64,000 bases of DNA from CAZJFH01 sp964545205 (lineage in GTDB: Bacteria > Pseudomonadota > Alphaproteobacteria > Rhodospirillales > Magnetospirillaceae). A program made the translations under genes and the position numbers. The notes below the pieces were generated by a model. That model saw only the letters and a program-made list of their open reading frames with translations, was not told the origin of the DNA and did no database searches. Position 1 is the stretch's first letter, and each line of letters begins with the position of its first letter. Positions 35,801-42,993 of this stretch are shown here, in pieces. The stretch is taken from NCBI GenBank assembly GCA_964545205.1, contig CAZJFH010000016.1, positions 18,273 through 82,272 on the forward strand. The letters are read 5' to 3'.

Positions 35801-35973
35801 CGCTGGGCTTCCTGGTGCAGCCGCTGGTCACCCGGTTCTGGGACGGCGTCGCCGACGGCATGCACGGCGCCGCCGACTGGACGCGGCGGCTGTACACCGG
35901 CAACGGCCAGACCTACGCGGTCCACTGCCTCGGCTTCGCCGTCGCCGTCTACCTTCTCTCGACCGGGGGATGA
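32848..35973 (+). CDS. Fused double antiporter-like subunit (MbxH-MbxH', NuoL/M/N-type)
   Basis: 1041 residues, twice the usual length. Residues 1-about 500 and about 515-1041 are two separate NuoN/MrpD-type channels. Each has its own key residues: a Glu in FIELAAIATGG and FFAAWEILTVGS, and a Lys/Pro/Trp set in ATELKPFPANGWALD and FMTKTAAIGLHVWLPGAH. Archaeal Mbx has two neighbouring genes, mbxH and mbxH', in this place; here they are one protein. Two channels suggest two translocation events per cycle, as proposed for MBS against one for MBH. The DNA shows a continuous frame with no internal stop. Confidence 0.85.
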   Translation: MVSTVLIIAAPLAAAFLLGLLSDERRGSAYLLTLAGLAAVVAVSAGWVWAFVAGGAAAFDVHTAGAPPPFAINLRMGLPEAALGLLIGGTGMLSAIALKPTLLRIGRRAMAVLLVAVMALCGIVLTRDVFNLFVFIELAAIATGGLILLSDDVRALAAGFKYLIVSQVISVLLLVGIIFAYHATGTLNLDGMAAESLWLKAGGPIAFLLMFVAVATELKPFPANGWALDVYEAAHPAFSAIFSAAAGSAFLFAIDKLLPVGGASWLPVATAIGLLTFVAGNLLALPQTDDRRLLGYSSIAQTGLVLAVIGQRDVLGDDYHLIAFGILVSHAVAKAGLYWLSGLIAERGLAAWAALRRRPLMVFAFASLIAMLTGLPPFPGFYAKWMLAHELAAAGRLTVLGLILFGALIEAGYLFRWFGYAIKREARPELLVGGPRGHAVVLAAVAAGWALGWAWGAAAGLGNVLAAVPLLFALAFLALEWLPARVKNTVAIAGLVGWFAGTWSLYDPLRLVFAVIMLLGGAVTLLASYESHGRRTGFYPSAMLMYAGLAMLLLAEDSFAFFAAWEILTVGSYFLIMRGRHSEPHALSYLLFSLGGAFLILAGFAIAADGAPSLALAGLAALVAPAAPWVFLLLAVGFMTKTAAIGLHVWLPGAHAEAETDVSPMVSGILLKAGLYGLFVLLMTMGRQQLHGVELTYVMLWIGAVTALLGNLMAIFQEDAKRLLAYSSIGQMGYALFGLAMMNHLGWLMALMFVINHYIYKSMLFLSVGGVAKRTGTREMYRMGGLISLMPLTFVAVLVGIVAMSGVPPLSGFGGRWIFYNALLTTEYRLPMILIFFSGPIAFLYLFRLIHTIFLGQLKDEHRRIREAPFWLVLPQMLYVGLLLVFAVVPGLALRHVDAYIGRFLPENGLNWSGLTITSGYGYWNPVAIMIIVGVVFATLFAWLVFVNRRARKVKQFNIVYAAERPYRPETTHFAWNFFAPYRKALGFLVQPLVTRFWDGVADGMHGAADWTRRLYTGNGQTYAVHCLGFAVAVYLLSTGG

Positions 35974-35976
35974 GCC

Positions 35977-36882
35977 ATGGCCTTCGAATGGATGCAGATC
36001 CCGTACTCGCTGCTGACGCTGTTCATCGTGATGAACTTCGGCATCGTGCTGACGGCGCTGTTCCAGAAGATCGGCGCCCGGGTCGGCCGGCGCTACGGCA
36101 TCCCGATCTGGCAGAACTACATCGACCTGGTCAAGAACTACGCCCTGCGCACCTCGATCACCCACGGCGCCATGTTCTATCTCGGGCCGGTGTTCCGGCT
36201 GTCGGGCGGCGTCGGGCTGCTCTTGTTCGTGCCGACGATCTACGGCTCGGAGATGTTCTCGAACCTCTCCTTCGCCGGCGACCTGATCCTGGCCTTGTAC
36301 TTCGTGTTCTTCGGCACGCTGGGCATGGCGCTGGGCGCCGCCGAGAGCGGGCATCCGCACGCCGCCATCGGCATCACCCGCGGCCTGCAGCAGGTCACCG
36401 CGGCCGAGTTGCCCTTCGCGCTGGCGGTGTTCGCGGTGGCGCTGCAGTACCAGACGCTGTCGGTGACCGAGATCGTCGCCGCCCAGCAGGGCGGGTTCGT
36501 GAACTGGACGCTGTTCACCAACCCGCTGGCGGTGGCGGCGGCGATGCTGTCGTTCCTCGGCTCGATGATGCGCCCGCCCTTCGACGTCGTGCTGGCGCCG
36601 CAGGAAATCCCGATCGGGCCGCCGACCGAGTACCACTCGTCCTATCTGGCGCTGATGCAGACCAACCGGGCGATCTTCCCGATCGCCAAGGTGGTCGTCT
36701 ACATGAACCTGTTCTTCGGCGGCGCCGCCAGCTGGCCGGTGTTCTTCCTGAAGGTGTTCCTGATCTACTTCTGCTCGGTGCTGGTCGGCGTGGTGTTCCC
36801 GCGCTTCCGGGTCGAGCAGTCGATTCGCTGGTTCCTGGTCTGGGCGGTGCCGATCGGGGTGCTGGCGGTCGTGACGGCGTGA
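35977..36882 (+). CDS. NuoH/HycD-like membrane subunit (MbxM position)
   Basis: 301 residues, about eight helices. It keeps the quinone/hydrogenase-module connecting loops of the family (YGIPIWQNYIDLVKNY, PFDVVLAPQEIPIGPPTEYHSSY with conserved acidic residues). It joins the membrane arm to the peripheral NuoB-like and NuoD-like subunits. It starts three bases after the fused antiporter gene. Confidence 0.88.
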   Translation: MAFEWMQIPYSLLTLFIVMNFGIVLTALFQKIGARVGRRYGIPIWQNYIDLVKNYALRTSITHGAMFYLGPVFRLSGGVGLLLFVPTIYGSEMFSNLSFAGDLILALYFVFFGTLGMALGAAESGHPHAAIGITRGLQQVTAAELPFALAVFAVALQYQTLSVTEIVAAQQGGFVNWTLFTNPLAVAAAMLSFLGSMMRPPFDVVLAPQEIPIGPPTEYHSSYLALMQTNRAIFPIAKVVVYMNLFFGGAASWPVFFLKVFLIYFCSVLVGVVFPRFRVEQSIRWFLVWAVPIGVLAVVTA

Positions 36883-36889
36883 GGCGAAC

Positions 36890-37531
36890 ATGAAGCCAGA
36901 ACTGCAAAAACGCATGGTCAAGGGTCCGGACGGCGTCGAATTCGAGGTCGATCCGCTGCGCGACTACTACTGCGAGGCGGCACCCGCTCCGGACGTTCCG
37001 GCCTATTCGCGGATCATCGAGGACCTGTTCAACTGGGCCCGCTCGGAATCGCTGTGGATCCTGGGCTTCGGCACCGGCTGCGGCGCGATCGAGATGCGGC
37101 CGCTGATGACGCCGCGCTTCGACGCCTACCGCTACGGCATCCAGTGGCGGCCGACGCCGCGCCAGGCCAACCTGTTCGTGATCTCGGGCTATCTGTCGGT
37201 CAAGACGCTGAAGCGGGTCATCCGCTCCTACGAGCAGATGCAGAGCCCGAAATACGTCATGGGCCTGGGCTCGTGCACGATCAACGGCGGCATGTACTGG
37301 GACAGCTACAACACGATCAAGCGGCTGGACGACTACCTGCCGGTCGACCTCTACGTCGCCGGCTGCATGCCGCGGCCCGAGGCGCTGCTGGCCGGCTTCG
37401 AGGCGCTCAAGACGATCATCCGCGCCGGCAAGGCCGAGGGCGCGGCCCACTACGCCCGGAACTTCGACTGGTACAAGGCGAACCAGAAGAAGGTGATCCA
37501 CGACTGGGACATGCCCGACTACAACTGGTGA
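36890..37531 (+). CDS. NuoB-like subunit (MbxJ position) with only three cluster cysteines
   Basis: 213 residues. The tandem-cysteine motif of NuoB (CCAxEM) reads GCGAIEM here: Cys64 is kept and the neighbour is Gly65. The other ligands, Cys129 (GLGSC) and Cys159 (AGCMPRPE), are kept. The proximal [4Fe-4S] cluster would therefore have three protein ligands and one free iron, like the site-differentiated cluster proposed as the sulfur-reducing site in archaeal MBS. Cys28 is the only other cysteine, far from the site in sequence. Electrons enter from the NuoI-like domain. Confidence 0.87.
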   Translation: MKPELQKRMVKGPDGVEFEVDPLRDYYCEAAPAPDVPAYSRIIEDLFNWARSESLWILGFGTGCGAIEMRPLMTPRFDAYRYGIQWRPTPRQANLFVISGYLSVKTLKRVIRSYEQMQSPKYVMGLGSCTINGGMYWDSYNTIKRLDDYLPVDLYVAGCMPRPEALLAGFEALKTIIRAGKAEGAAHYARNFDWYKANQKKVIHDWDMPDYNW

Positions 37532-37537
37532 CCGGCG

Positions 37538-38068
37538 ATGCGCGCACTCCATCAAAGCCTGGCAGACCTGTTCCCGATCGGCGCGCCGACGCACCAGCGC
37601 GACGACCTGATGTTCGTCACCGTGCCGTGGGAGCATCTGCGGCCGCTGCTGCTGCACCTGCGCGACCGCGAGGGCTTTTCGCACCTGGTGCTGCTGACCG
37701 CCGTCGACTGGATCGAGGAGGGGCGGTTCCAGCTCACCTACCTGCTCAACGACCGCGCGCGGCGGCGCGACGTCGGCGTCCGCGTCATGGTGCCGCGGGC
37801 CGCGCCGACGATGGAGAGCGTCCACGACCTGTGGCCGACGGCGGCGACCTATCAGCGCGAACTGCGCGAGATGTTCGGCATCGACTTCCCCGGCAGCCCG
37901 CGCGTCGACGAGGAGTTCGTGCTCGAAGGCTGGAGCGGCATCCCGCCCTATCGCCGCGACTTCGACACCCGCGCCTTCGCCGAGGGCAACTTCAACCATC
38001 GTCCGGGGCGCGCCACCACGGACCCGGCCGCGCACATGAAGCGGCAGCTCTATCCCGACGAGGCCTGA
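37538..38068 (+). CDS. NuoC-like subunit (MbxK position)
   Basis: 176 residues with the NuoC signature ATYQRELREMFGIDFPGSPR. It has no cofactor and packs against the NuoD-like and NuoB-like subunits of the peripheral arm. It begins 7 bases after the NuoB-like gene and ends one base before the NuoD-like gene. Confidence 0.9.
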   Translation: MRALHQSLADLFPIGAPTHQRDDLMFVTVPWEHLRPLLLHLRDREGFSHLVLLTAVDWIEEGRFQLTYLLNDRARRRDVGVRVMVPRAAPTMESVHDLWPTAATYQRELREMFGIDFPGSPRVDEEFVLEGWSGIPPYRRDFDTRAFAEGNFNHRPGRATTDPAAHMKRQLYPDEA

Positions 38069-38069
38069 C

Positions 38070-39248
38070 ATGGCACGCTTCGACCCCGACCGCATCCAGT
38101 ACCCGACCACGCGGCCGGACGGCACGCTCGACATCGACCTCGCCTCCGGCAAGTACCTGAAGCTGTGGCAGGGGCCGCAGCATCCCGGGATCACCGGCAA
38201 CATGTCGCTGGAGCTGACGGTGTGCGGCGACGAGGTCGTCGAGGCCCGCACCCATGTCGGCTATCTGCACCGCGGCTTCGAGAAGCTGATGGAGCGCCGC
38301 AGCTTCATCCAGTGCTTCCCGATCGTCTGCCGCATCTGCGTGCCCGAGCCCGACTTCAACGAGTACTGCTACGCCGCCGCGATCGAGGAACTGGCCGGCA
38401 TCGAGGCGCCGGAGCGGGCGCAGTGGATCCGCACCCTGATCCTCGAGATGGGGCGCATCAACAGCTACCTGATGTATCTCGGCGGCCAGGCCGGCGCGCT
38501 CGGCCTGGCGGTGATCGGCCAGTGGACCACCTACGCCCGCGACCTGATGCTCGACCGCTTCGAGGAAATGACCGGGGCGCGCATCTACCACATGTTCATC
38601 CTGCCCGGCGGCGTCCGCGACGACCTGCCGGAGGGTTTCGCCGGCCGCATGGAAGAGACGCTGCGCGAGCTCGAGGCGGTGATGCGCGACGTCCAGGCGG
38701 TGATGTTCCACAACGCGGTGTTCAGGAAGCGCACCGTCGGCCTCGGCCGCATCGCGCCCGAGCTGATCGAGCCCTACGGCGTCACCGGCCCCAACGCCCG
38801 CGCCGCCGGCGTCGCCAAGGACGTGCGCAAGGACCAGCCCTACCTGGTCTATCCGCGGCTCGCGTTCGAGCCGGTGGTCGGCACCGAGTCCGACGTGTTC
38901 GCCCGCGCCGAGGTCCGCCGCCGCGACCTGCTGGTCTCGATCGACCTGATCCGCCAGATCCTGGCGCGGATGCCGAAGAGCGGGCCGCTGATGGCGCCGA
39001 TCCCCAACGTGCTGCACTGGAAGATTCCGCGCGGCGAGACCTATGTCCGCGGCGAATGCTCGCGCGGCGAGTACGGCTACTACGTGGTCACCGACGGCAG
39101 CGGCTATCCGCGCCGCGTCAACGTCCGCGGGCCGTCCTACACCCACGCCGTCGCCCTGCTCGAGCGGCTGATCGTCAACGTCAACATCTCCGACGTCGCC
39201 GCCCTGATGGTGTCGCTGCACACCTATCCGCCGGAAATCGAGAGGTGA
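38070..39248 (+). CDS. NuoD/NiFe-hydrogenase-large-subunit-like protein without nickel site (MbxL position)
   Basis: 392 residues. It has the family opening (LWQGPQHPGITGNMSLEL, YLHRGFEKLME). Of the two CxxC pairs that hold Ni-Fe in hydrogenases, only an N-terminal pair remains (Cys87 and Cys90 in CRICVPEP). The C-terminal DPCxxC is absent; the chain ends DVAALMVSLHTYPPEIER. It therefore cannot be a hydrogenase and fits the MbxL type. It is coupled on both sides. Confidence 0.88.
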   Translation: MARFDPDRIQYPTTRPDGTLDIDLASGKYLKLWQGPQHPGITGNMSLELTVCGDEVVEARTHVGYLHRGFEKLMERRSFIQCFPIVCRICVPEPDFNEYCYAAAIEELAGIEAPERAQWIRTLILEMGRINSYLMYLGGQAGALGLAVIGQWTTYARDLMLDRFEEMTGARIYHMFILPGGVRDDLPEGFAGRMEETLRELEAVMRDVQAVMFHNAVFRKRTVGLGRIAPELIEPYGVTGPNARAAGVAKDVRKDQPYLVYPRLAFEPVVGTESDVFARAEVRRRDLLVSIDLIRQILARMPKSGPLMAPIPNVLHWKIPRGETYVRGECSRGEYGYYVVTDGSGYPRRVNVRGPSYTHAVALLERLIVNVNISDVAALMVSLHTYPPEIER

Positions 39249-39250
39249 CC

Positions 39251-41050
39251 ATGACCGTGCGCGACATCCTCTCGCCCTTCACCGCGTGGAAGAACCTGTT
39301 CCGCGACCCGGTGACCATCCGCGACCCGCTCAACGACCGGCCCGGCGCGCCGCGCTACCGCGGCTTCCACGTCAACGACGTCGCCGCCTGCATCGGCTGC
39401 GGCACCTGCGAGACGATCTGCCAGAACGCGGCGATCGACATGGTGCCGGTCGAGGGCATCGCCGCGAAGCAGGGCGATTCCGGCCTGCGGCCGCGCTTCG
39501 ACTACGGCCGCTGCTGCTGGTGCGCGCTGTGCGTCGACGTGTGCATGACCGGCTCGCTGGGCATGTCGAACGAATACAAGTGGGTCGACGCCGACCCCGA
39601 CGCGTTCCGCTTCGTCCCCGGCGTCGACCGCAAGCACTGGGACGGCTCGGCGCTCGGCTACCGCCGCCCGGCCGGCCACCGCCTGACGCCGGCGGCCCGG
39701 GTGCCGATGCACGAGCTGGCGCCCGACGTGCGGATCGCCTCCTTCGACGAGATCGTCGACGGCTACCCGGTCGAGGACGCCCGCCTCGAGGCCGAGCGCT
39801 GCGTCGCCTGCGGCCTGTGCGTCGCCACCTGCCCGGCGCACATGGCGATCCCCGACTACATCGCCGCGGTGCGCGACGGCGACTACGAGCGCGGCCTGCG
39901 GCTGCTCTACGACACCAACCCGTTCTCCGAGGTCTGCGGGCGCGTCTGCACCCATCGCTGCGAGACCGTCTGCGCCGCCGGCAGGCAGGGCGAGCCGGTC
40001 GCCATCCGCTGGCTCAAGCGCCACATCGCCGACCAGGTGCCCTACGCGCGCTACGGCGGGATCGTCGGCACCGGGGCGCCGCCGAGCGGCAAGTCGGTGG
40101 CGGTGGTCGGCGCCGGCCCGGCCGGCCTGACGGCGGCCTTCGACCTCGCCCGCAAGGGCCACCGCGTCACGGTCTACGAGGCGCTCGACCGGCCCGGCGG
40201 CATGACGCGCTGGGGCATCCCCGAATACCGCCTGCCCTACGACGTCATCGACCGCGACGTCGACGTCATCCGCGCCCAGGGGGTCGACATCCGCTGCGGC
40301 GTGCGGGTCGGCACCGACGTCACCCTCGACGAGCTGAACGACGACCACGACGCGGTGCTGCTGGCGCTGGGGCTGCAGATGGGGCGCGCGACCCGCATCC
40401 CCGGCAGCGACCATCCCGACGTGCGCAAGGCCGTCGACCTGCTGCGCCAGGCCACCGCCGGCGAGGATTTCGGCACGCCGCGCCGGGCGGCGGTGATCGG
40501 CGGCGGCAACGTCGCCATGGACGCCGCCCGCACCTTGGCGCGGTTGCAGAAACGCGCCTACGGCGCGGTCGCGGTGACGGTGACGGCGCTCGAGGACTTC
40601 GCCCACTTCCTCGCCGACCCCGACGAGATCAAGGAGGCGCGGGAGGAGGGCGTGGCGATCCTCGACGCCCGCGGCCCGCGCGAGGTGCTGGTCGAGGACG
40701 GCCGGGTGGTCGGGCTGAAGACCTGGCGGGTGACGGCGATCTTCGACGCCGACGGCCGCTTCGCCCCCAGCTACGACGAGAGCGACGAGCAGGTCCACCC
40801 CGCCGACATGATCGTCGAGGCCATCGGCCAGACCACCGACACCGCGCTGCTGGGCGAAGACCTCGCCGAGCGGCTGGCCTGGGCGCGCGGTCGCCTGCAG
40901 GTCGACCGCGGCGGGCGCACCAGCGAGCCGTGGCTGTGGGCGGCCGGCGACATGGTGCGCGGTCCCGACGTGGTCTCGGCGGTCGCCGACGGCCACCGCG
41001 TCGCCGCCAGCATCGACGCCGCCCTGACCGCCGAGGAGCAGGCATCATGA
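39251..41050 (+). CDS. NuoI/MbxN-like diferredoxin fused to an NfnL/GltD-type FAD-NAD(P)H oxidoreductase
   Basis: 599 residues. Residues about 45-105 form a NuoI-like pair of [4Fe-4S] motifs (CIGCGTCETIC, CCWCALCVDVC). From about 180 a GltD/NfnL/SudA-type enzyme begins: N-terminal cluster motifs (CVACGLCVATCP and the CGRVCTHRCETVC set), an FAD dinucleotide fold (VVGAGPAGLTAA), an NAD(P)H fold (VIGGGNVAMDAAR) and the closing FAD segment (AAGDMVRGPDVVSAVADG). In Mbx the last subunit is only a ferredoxin. The fusion gives this complex its own NAD(P)H reaction, in either direction. The stop overlaps the ferritin-like gene (ATGA). Confidence 0.88.
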   Translation: MTVRDILSPFTAWKNLFRDPVTIRDPLNDRPGAPRYRGFHVNDVAACIGCGTCETICQNAAIDMVPVEGIAAKQGDSGLRPRFDYGRCCWCALCVDVCMTGSLGMSNEYKWVDADPDAFRFVPGVDRKHWDGSALGYRRPAGHRLTPAARVPMHELAPDVRIASFDEIVDGYPVEDARLEAERCVACGLCVATCPAHMAIPDYIAAVRDGDYERGLRLLYDTNPFSEVCGRVCTHRCETVCAAGRQGEPVAIRWLKRHIADQVPYARYGGIVGTGAPPSGKSVAVVGAGPAGLTAAFDLARKGHRVTVYEALDRPGGMTRWGIPEYRLPYDVIDRDVDVIRAQGVDIRCGVRVGTDVTLDELNDDHDAVLLALGLQMGRATRIPGSDHPDVRKAVDLLRQATAGEDFGTPRRAAVIGGGNVAMDAARTLARLQKRAYGAVAVTVTALEDFAHFLADPDEIKEAREEGVAILDARGPREVLVEDGRVVGLKTWRVTAIFDADGRFAPSYDESDEQVHPADMIVEAIGQTTDTALLGEDLAERLAWARGRLQVDRGGRTSEPWLWAAGDMVRGPDVVSAVADGHRVAASIDAALTAEEQAS

Positions 41051-41544
41051 CCGAAGGAAACGACGCCGCCGCGCGCCTGCGCGGCACGACCAGCCTGCGC
41101 GAAATCCTCGAGGTCGCCACCGCCTTCGAGGCCGGCGCCCGCGACTTCTACGCCGCCCTGGCGCCCAGGGTCGGCAAGCGCATCCGCGACCTGGTCGAGG
41201 ATCTGGCGGCCGAGGAGCGGGCGCATTTCGAGATGTTCGCCGCGCTGGCCCGGCGCCCCGACATCGCCGAGGTGGTCCGGCTCGAGATCGAGCGCCCGGT
41301 CAGCGACAGCAGGTTCTCGGACTGCCTGCACCTGCCCGATCTCGGCGACGATCCCGACGACCAGGCGGTGCTGCAATACGCGCTCGGGCGCGAACAGGCC
41401 GCGATGGAGCATTACGGCGAACTCGCCCGCACGACGCCGCCCGGGCCGGTGCGCGACCTGTTCGCCTACCTGGCCGCCGAGGAGACCCGGCACAAGCTGG
41501 AACTCGAGAAGACATACTACGAGATCGTCCACGCCGGCGCGTGA
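41047..41544 (+). CDS. Ferritin-like (rubrerythrin-family) di-iron protein
   Basis: 165 residues forming a four-helix bundle with paired ExxH-type motifs (AFEAGARDFY, EERAHFEMF, GREQAAMEHY, EETRHKLELE), the set that binds two irons. It has no rubredoxin domain. Translation is coupled to the last subunit gene of the Mbx-like operon. It may protect oxygen-sensitive clusters from peroxide or supply iron. The gene ends four bases from convergent iorB with no visible terminator. Confidence 0.82.
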   Translation: MTEGNDAAARLRGTTSLREILEVATAFEAGARDFYAALAPRVGKRIRDLVEDLAAEERAHFEMFAALARRPDIAEVVRLEIERPVSDSRFSDCLHLPDLGDDPDDQAVLQYALGREQAAMEHYGELARTTPPGPVRDLFAYLAAEETRHKLELEKTYYEIVHAGA

Positions 41545-41547
41545 CGA

Positions 41548-42993
41548 TCATTCGGCGGCGCGCCGGGTCGGCCGCGGCATCGCCGCCAGCACCTCCGCCA
41601 GGCCGTCGCCTTCCGGATCCTTCTGCGCCGCCAGGCGGGCCTGGATCAGCGCGTCGACCGCCAGCGGCGCCGCCAGCGCGCCGGCCAGCGCCGGGTCGAC
41701 GATCTCGGTCATGATGCGCTCGAACGCCGCCAGACCGCGCTCGCGGGTGTCGCCGTAGCCGGCGACCAGCCGGGCGCATTCGGCGGTCTGCGCCGCCAGT
41801 TCGCCGTCGACGGCGGCGGCGGCGGTCACGCGGGCCAGCCAGTCCTCGATGCGGCGCTGTTCCTCGGCGTCGCGCGCGCCGCGCCGCCGGCGTTTGCGCC
41901 CGGCGGCGAGCAGGCGCAGCAGCGCGTGCCCGAACACCGAGGTCGAGGCGACGCGCAGCGGCAGCGCCAGCCGGCGGCGCGATCCGCGCCGCCCGGCCCA
42001 GCGCGACAGCGCGGCCGCCGGCCCGGGCGGCAGCAGGGTGCACAGCTCGTCCAGGCCCGGCGCGAGGTACTCGCGCACCTGGACGGCGCCGCCGCCGGCG
42101 CCGGCGCGCAGGCGGGCCAGCCGTTCGGGGCGGGTCTTGAGCTGCGCGACGCGAAAGACGTCCTCGTAGCTCATCCACAGCGCCAGTTGCCGCGCCACCG
42201 CCGCGGCCAGGCGCGGATCGCCCGGGGCGGCGGCGCGGACGGCCTCGAGGCGGCGGCGGAACAGCGCGGCGTAGTCGGCGTCCTGGTAGTCGATCAGCCG
42301 CGCCTCGGCGGCGGCGAGGATGTCGTCGAGCGTGGCCGCCTCTCGTTCGCGGCGCGGCGCGGGGCCGGCGGCGGCGGCGGCGGAGCCGGCCGCGAAGCCG
42401 CGCAGGTTGGCCTCGGCCGCCTTGCCGCCCGCGACGGCGGCGCGCAGCAGGTCGGCGGCGAACGGCAGCGCCTGGGTGGCGGCCACCGCGCCCAGCAGCA
42501 CGGCGTTGACGTGGCAGCCCGCCTCGCGCGCCGCCGCGGCGGCGTCGAACAGCACCGCCCGCCGCGCCAGCCGCGGCGCCGCCGCCGCGACCCGCTCGAC
42601 CTCGAAGCGACCGTCGCCGCCGACGCCCTTCTCCTCGATCGTGTAGACGCGATGGGTCGAGGCCACCAGCAGGGTGCGGTCGCGGTCGACGAAGCCGTTC
42701 AGCATCGTGCGGCCGGCCTCGATCATCTCGCTGGCGACGACCAGGTCGACCTCGCCCGGCGTCGGCTGCAGCGCCAGCACCGGCCGGCGGCCTTTCAGCC
42801 CGTCGAGCGGCTCGGGATGGATCTCGATGTAATAGGTCGTCGCGCCGGTGCGCTGCGCGACGCCCGGCACCGAGGTGCGCTGCGCGAACAGCCCGGCGGC
42901 GACGGCGGCGTCGGTGATCCAGCCGGCGAGCACGCCGCCGCCCTCGCCGCCCATCGCGGCGATCAGGATCGCATAGGGCCGCGCCGCCGTCAT
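41548..42993 (-). CDS. iorB: Indolepyruvate ferredoxin oxidoreductase, beta (gamma-domain) subunit
   Basis: 481 residues. It starts with the 2-oxoacid oxidoreductase gamma fold (AILIAAMGGEGGGVLAGWITDAA and QRTGATTYYIEI), extended by a long C-terminal domain as in the large aerobic-type IORs. With IorA it decarboxylates aryl pyruvates to aryl-acetyl-CoA and reduces ferredoxin. Its ATG overlaps the iorA stop (ATGA). Confidence 0.85.
   Translation of the reverse strand: MTAARPYAILIAAMGGEGGGVLAGWITDAAVAAGLFAQRTSVPGVAQRTGATTYYIEIHPEPLDGLKGRRPVLALQPTPGEVDLVVASEMIEAGRTMLNGFVDRDRTLLVASTHRVYTIEEKGVGGDGRFEVERVAAAAPRLARRAVLFDAAAAAREAGCHVNAVLLGAVAATQALPFAADLLRAAVAGGKAAEANLRGFAAGSAAAAAGPAPRREREAATLDDILAAAEARLIDYQDADYAALFRRRLEAVRAAAPGDPRLAAAVARQLALWMSYEDVFRVAQLKTRPERLARLRAGAGGGAVQVREYLAPGLDELCTLLPPGPAAALSRWAGRRGSRRRLALPLRVASTSVFGHALLRLLAAGRKRRRRGARDAEEQRRIEDWLARVTAAAAVDGELAAQTAECARLVAGYGDTRERGLAAFERIMTEIVDPALAGALAAPLAVDALIQARLAAQKDPEGDGLAEVLAAMPRPTRRAAE

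Noticed and set aside
30474..35973. A stand-alone Mrp sodium/proton antiporter
   Set aside because: The Mrp-like genes run without a gap into NuoH, NuoB, NuoC, NuoD and NuoI-like genes, and the order is that of mbx.
32800..36921. A 1373-codon open frame on the minus strand
   Set aside because: It is the antisense shadow of the Mbx-type membrane genes; it is made almost only of His, Gln, Arg, Asp and Gly and has no domain.
38070..39248. NiFe-hydrogenase large subunit (group 4 Mbh-type)
   Set aside because: The C-terminal CxxC for nickel is absent and the chain ends like NuoD, with no protease-cleaved tail.
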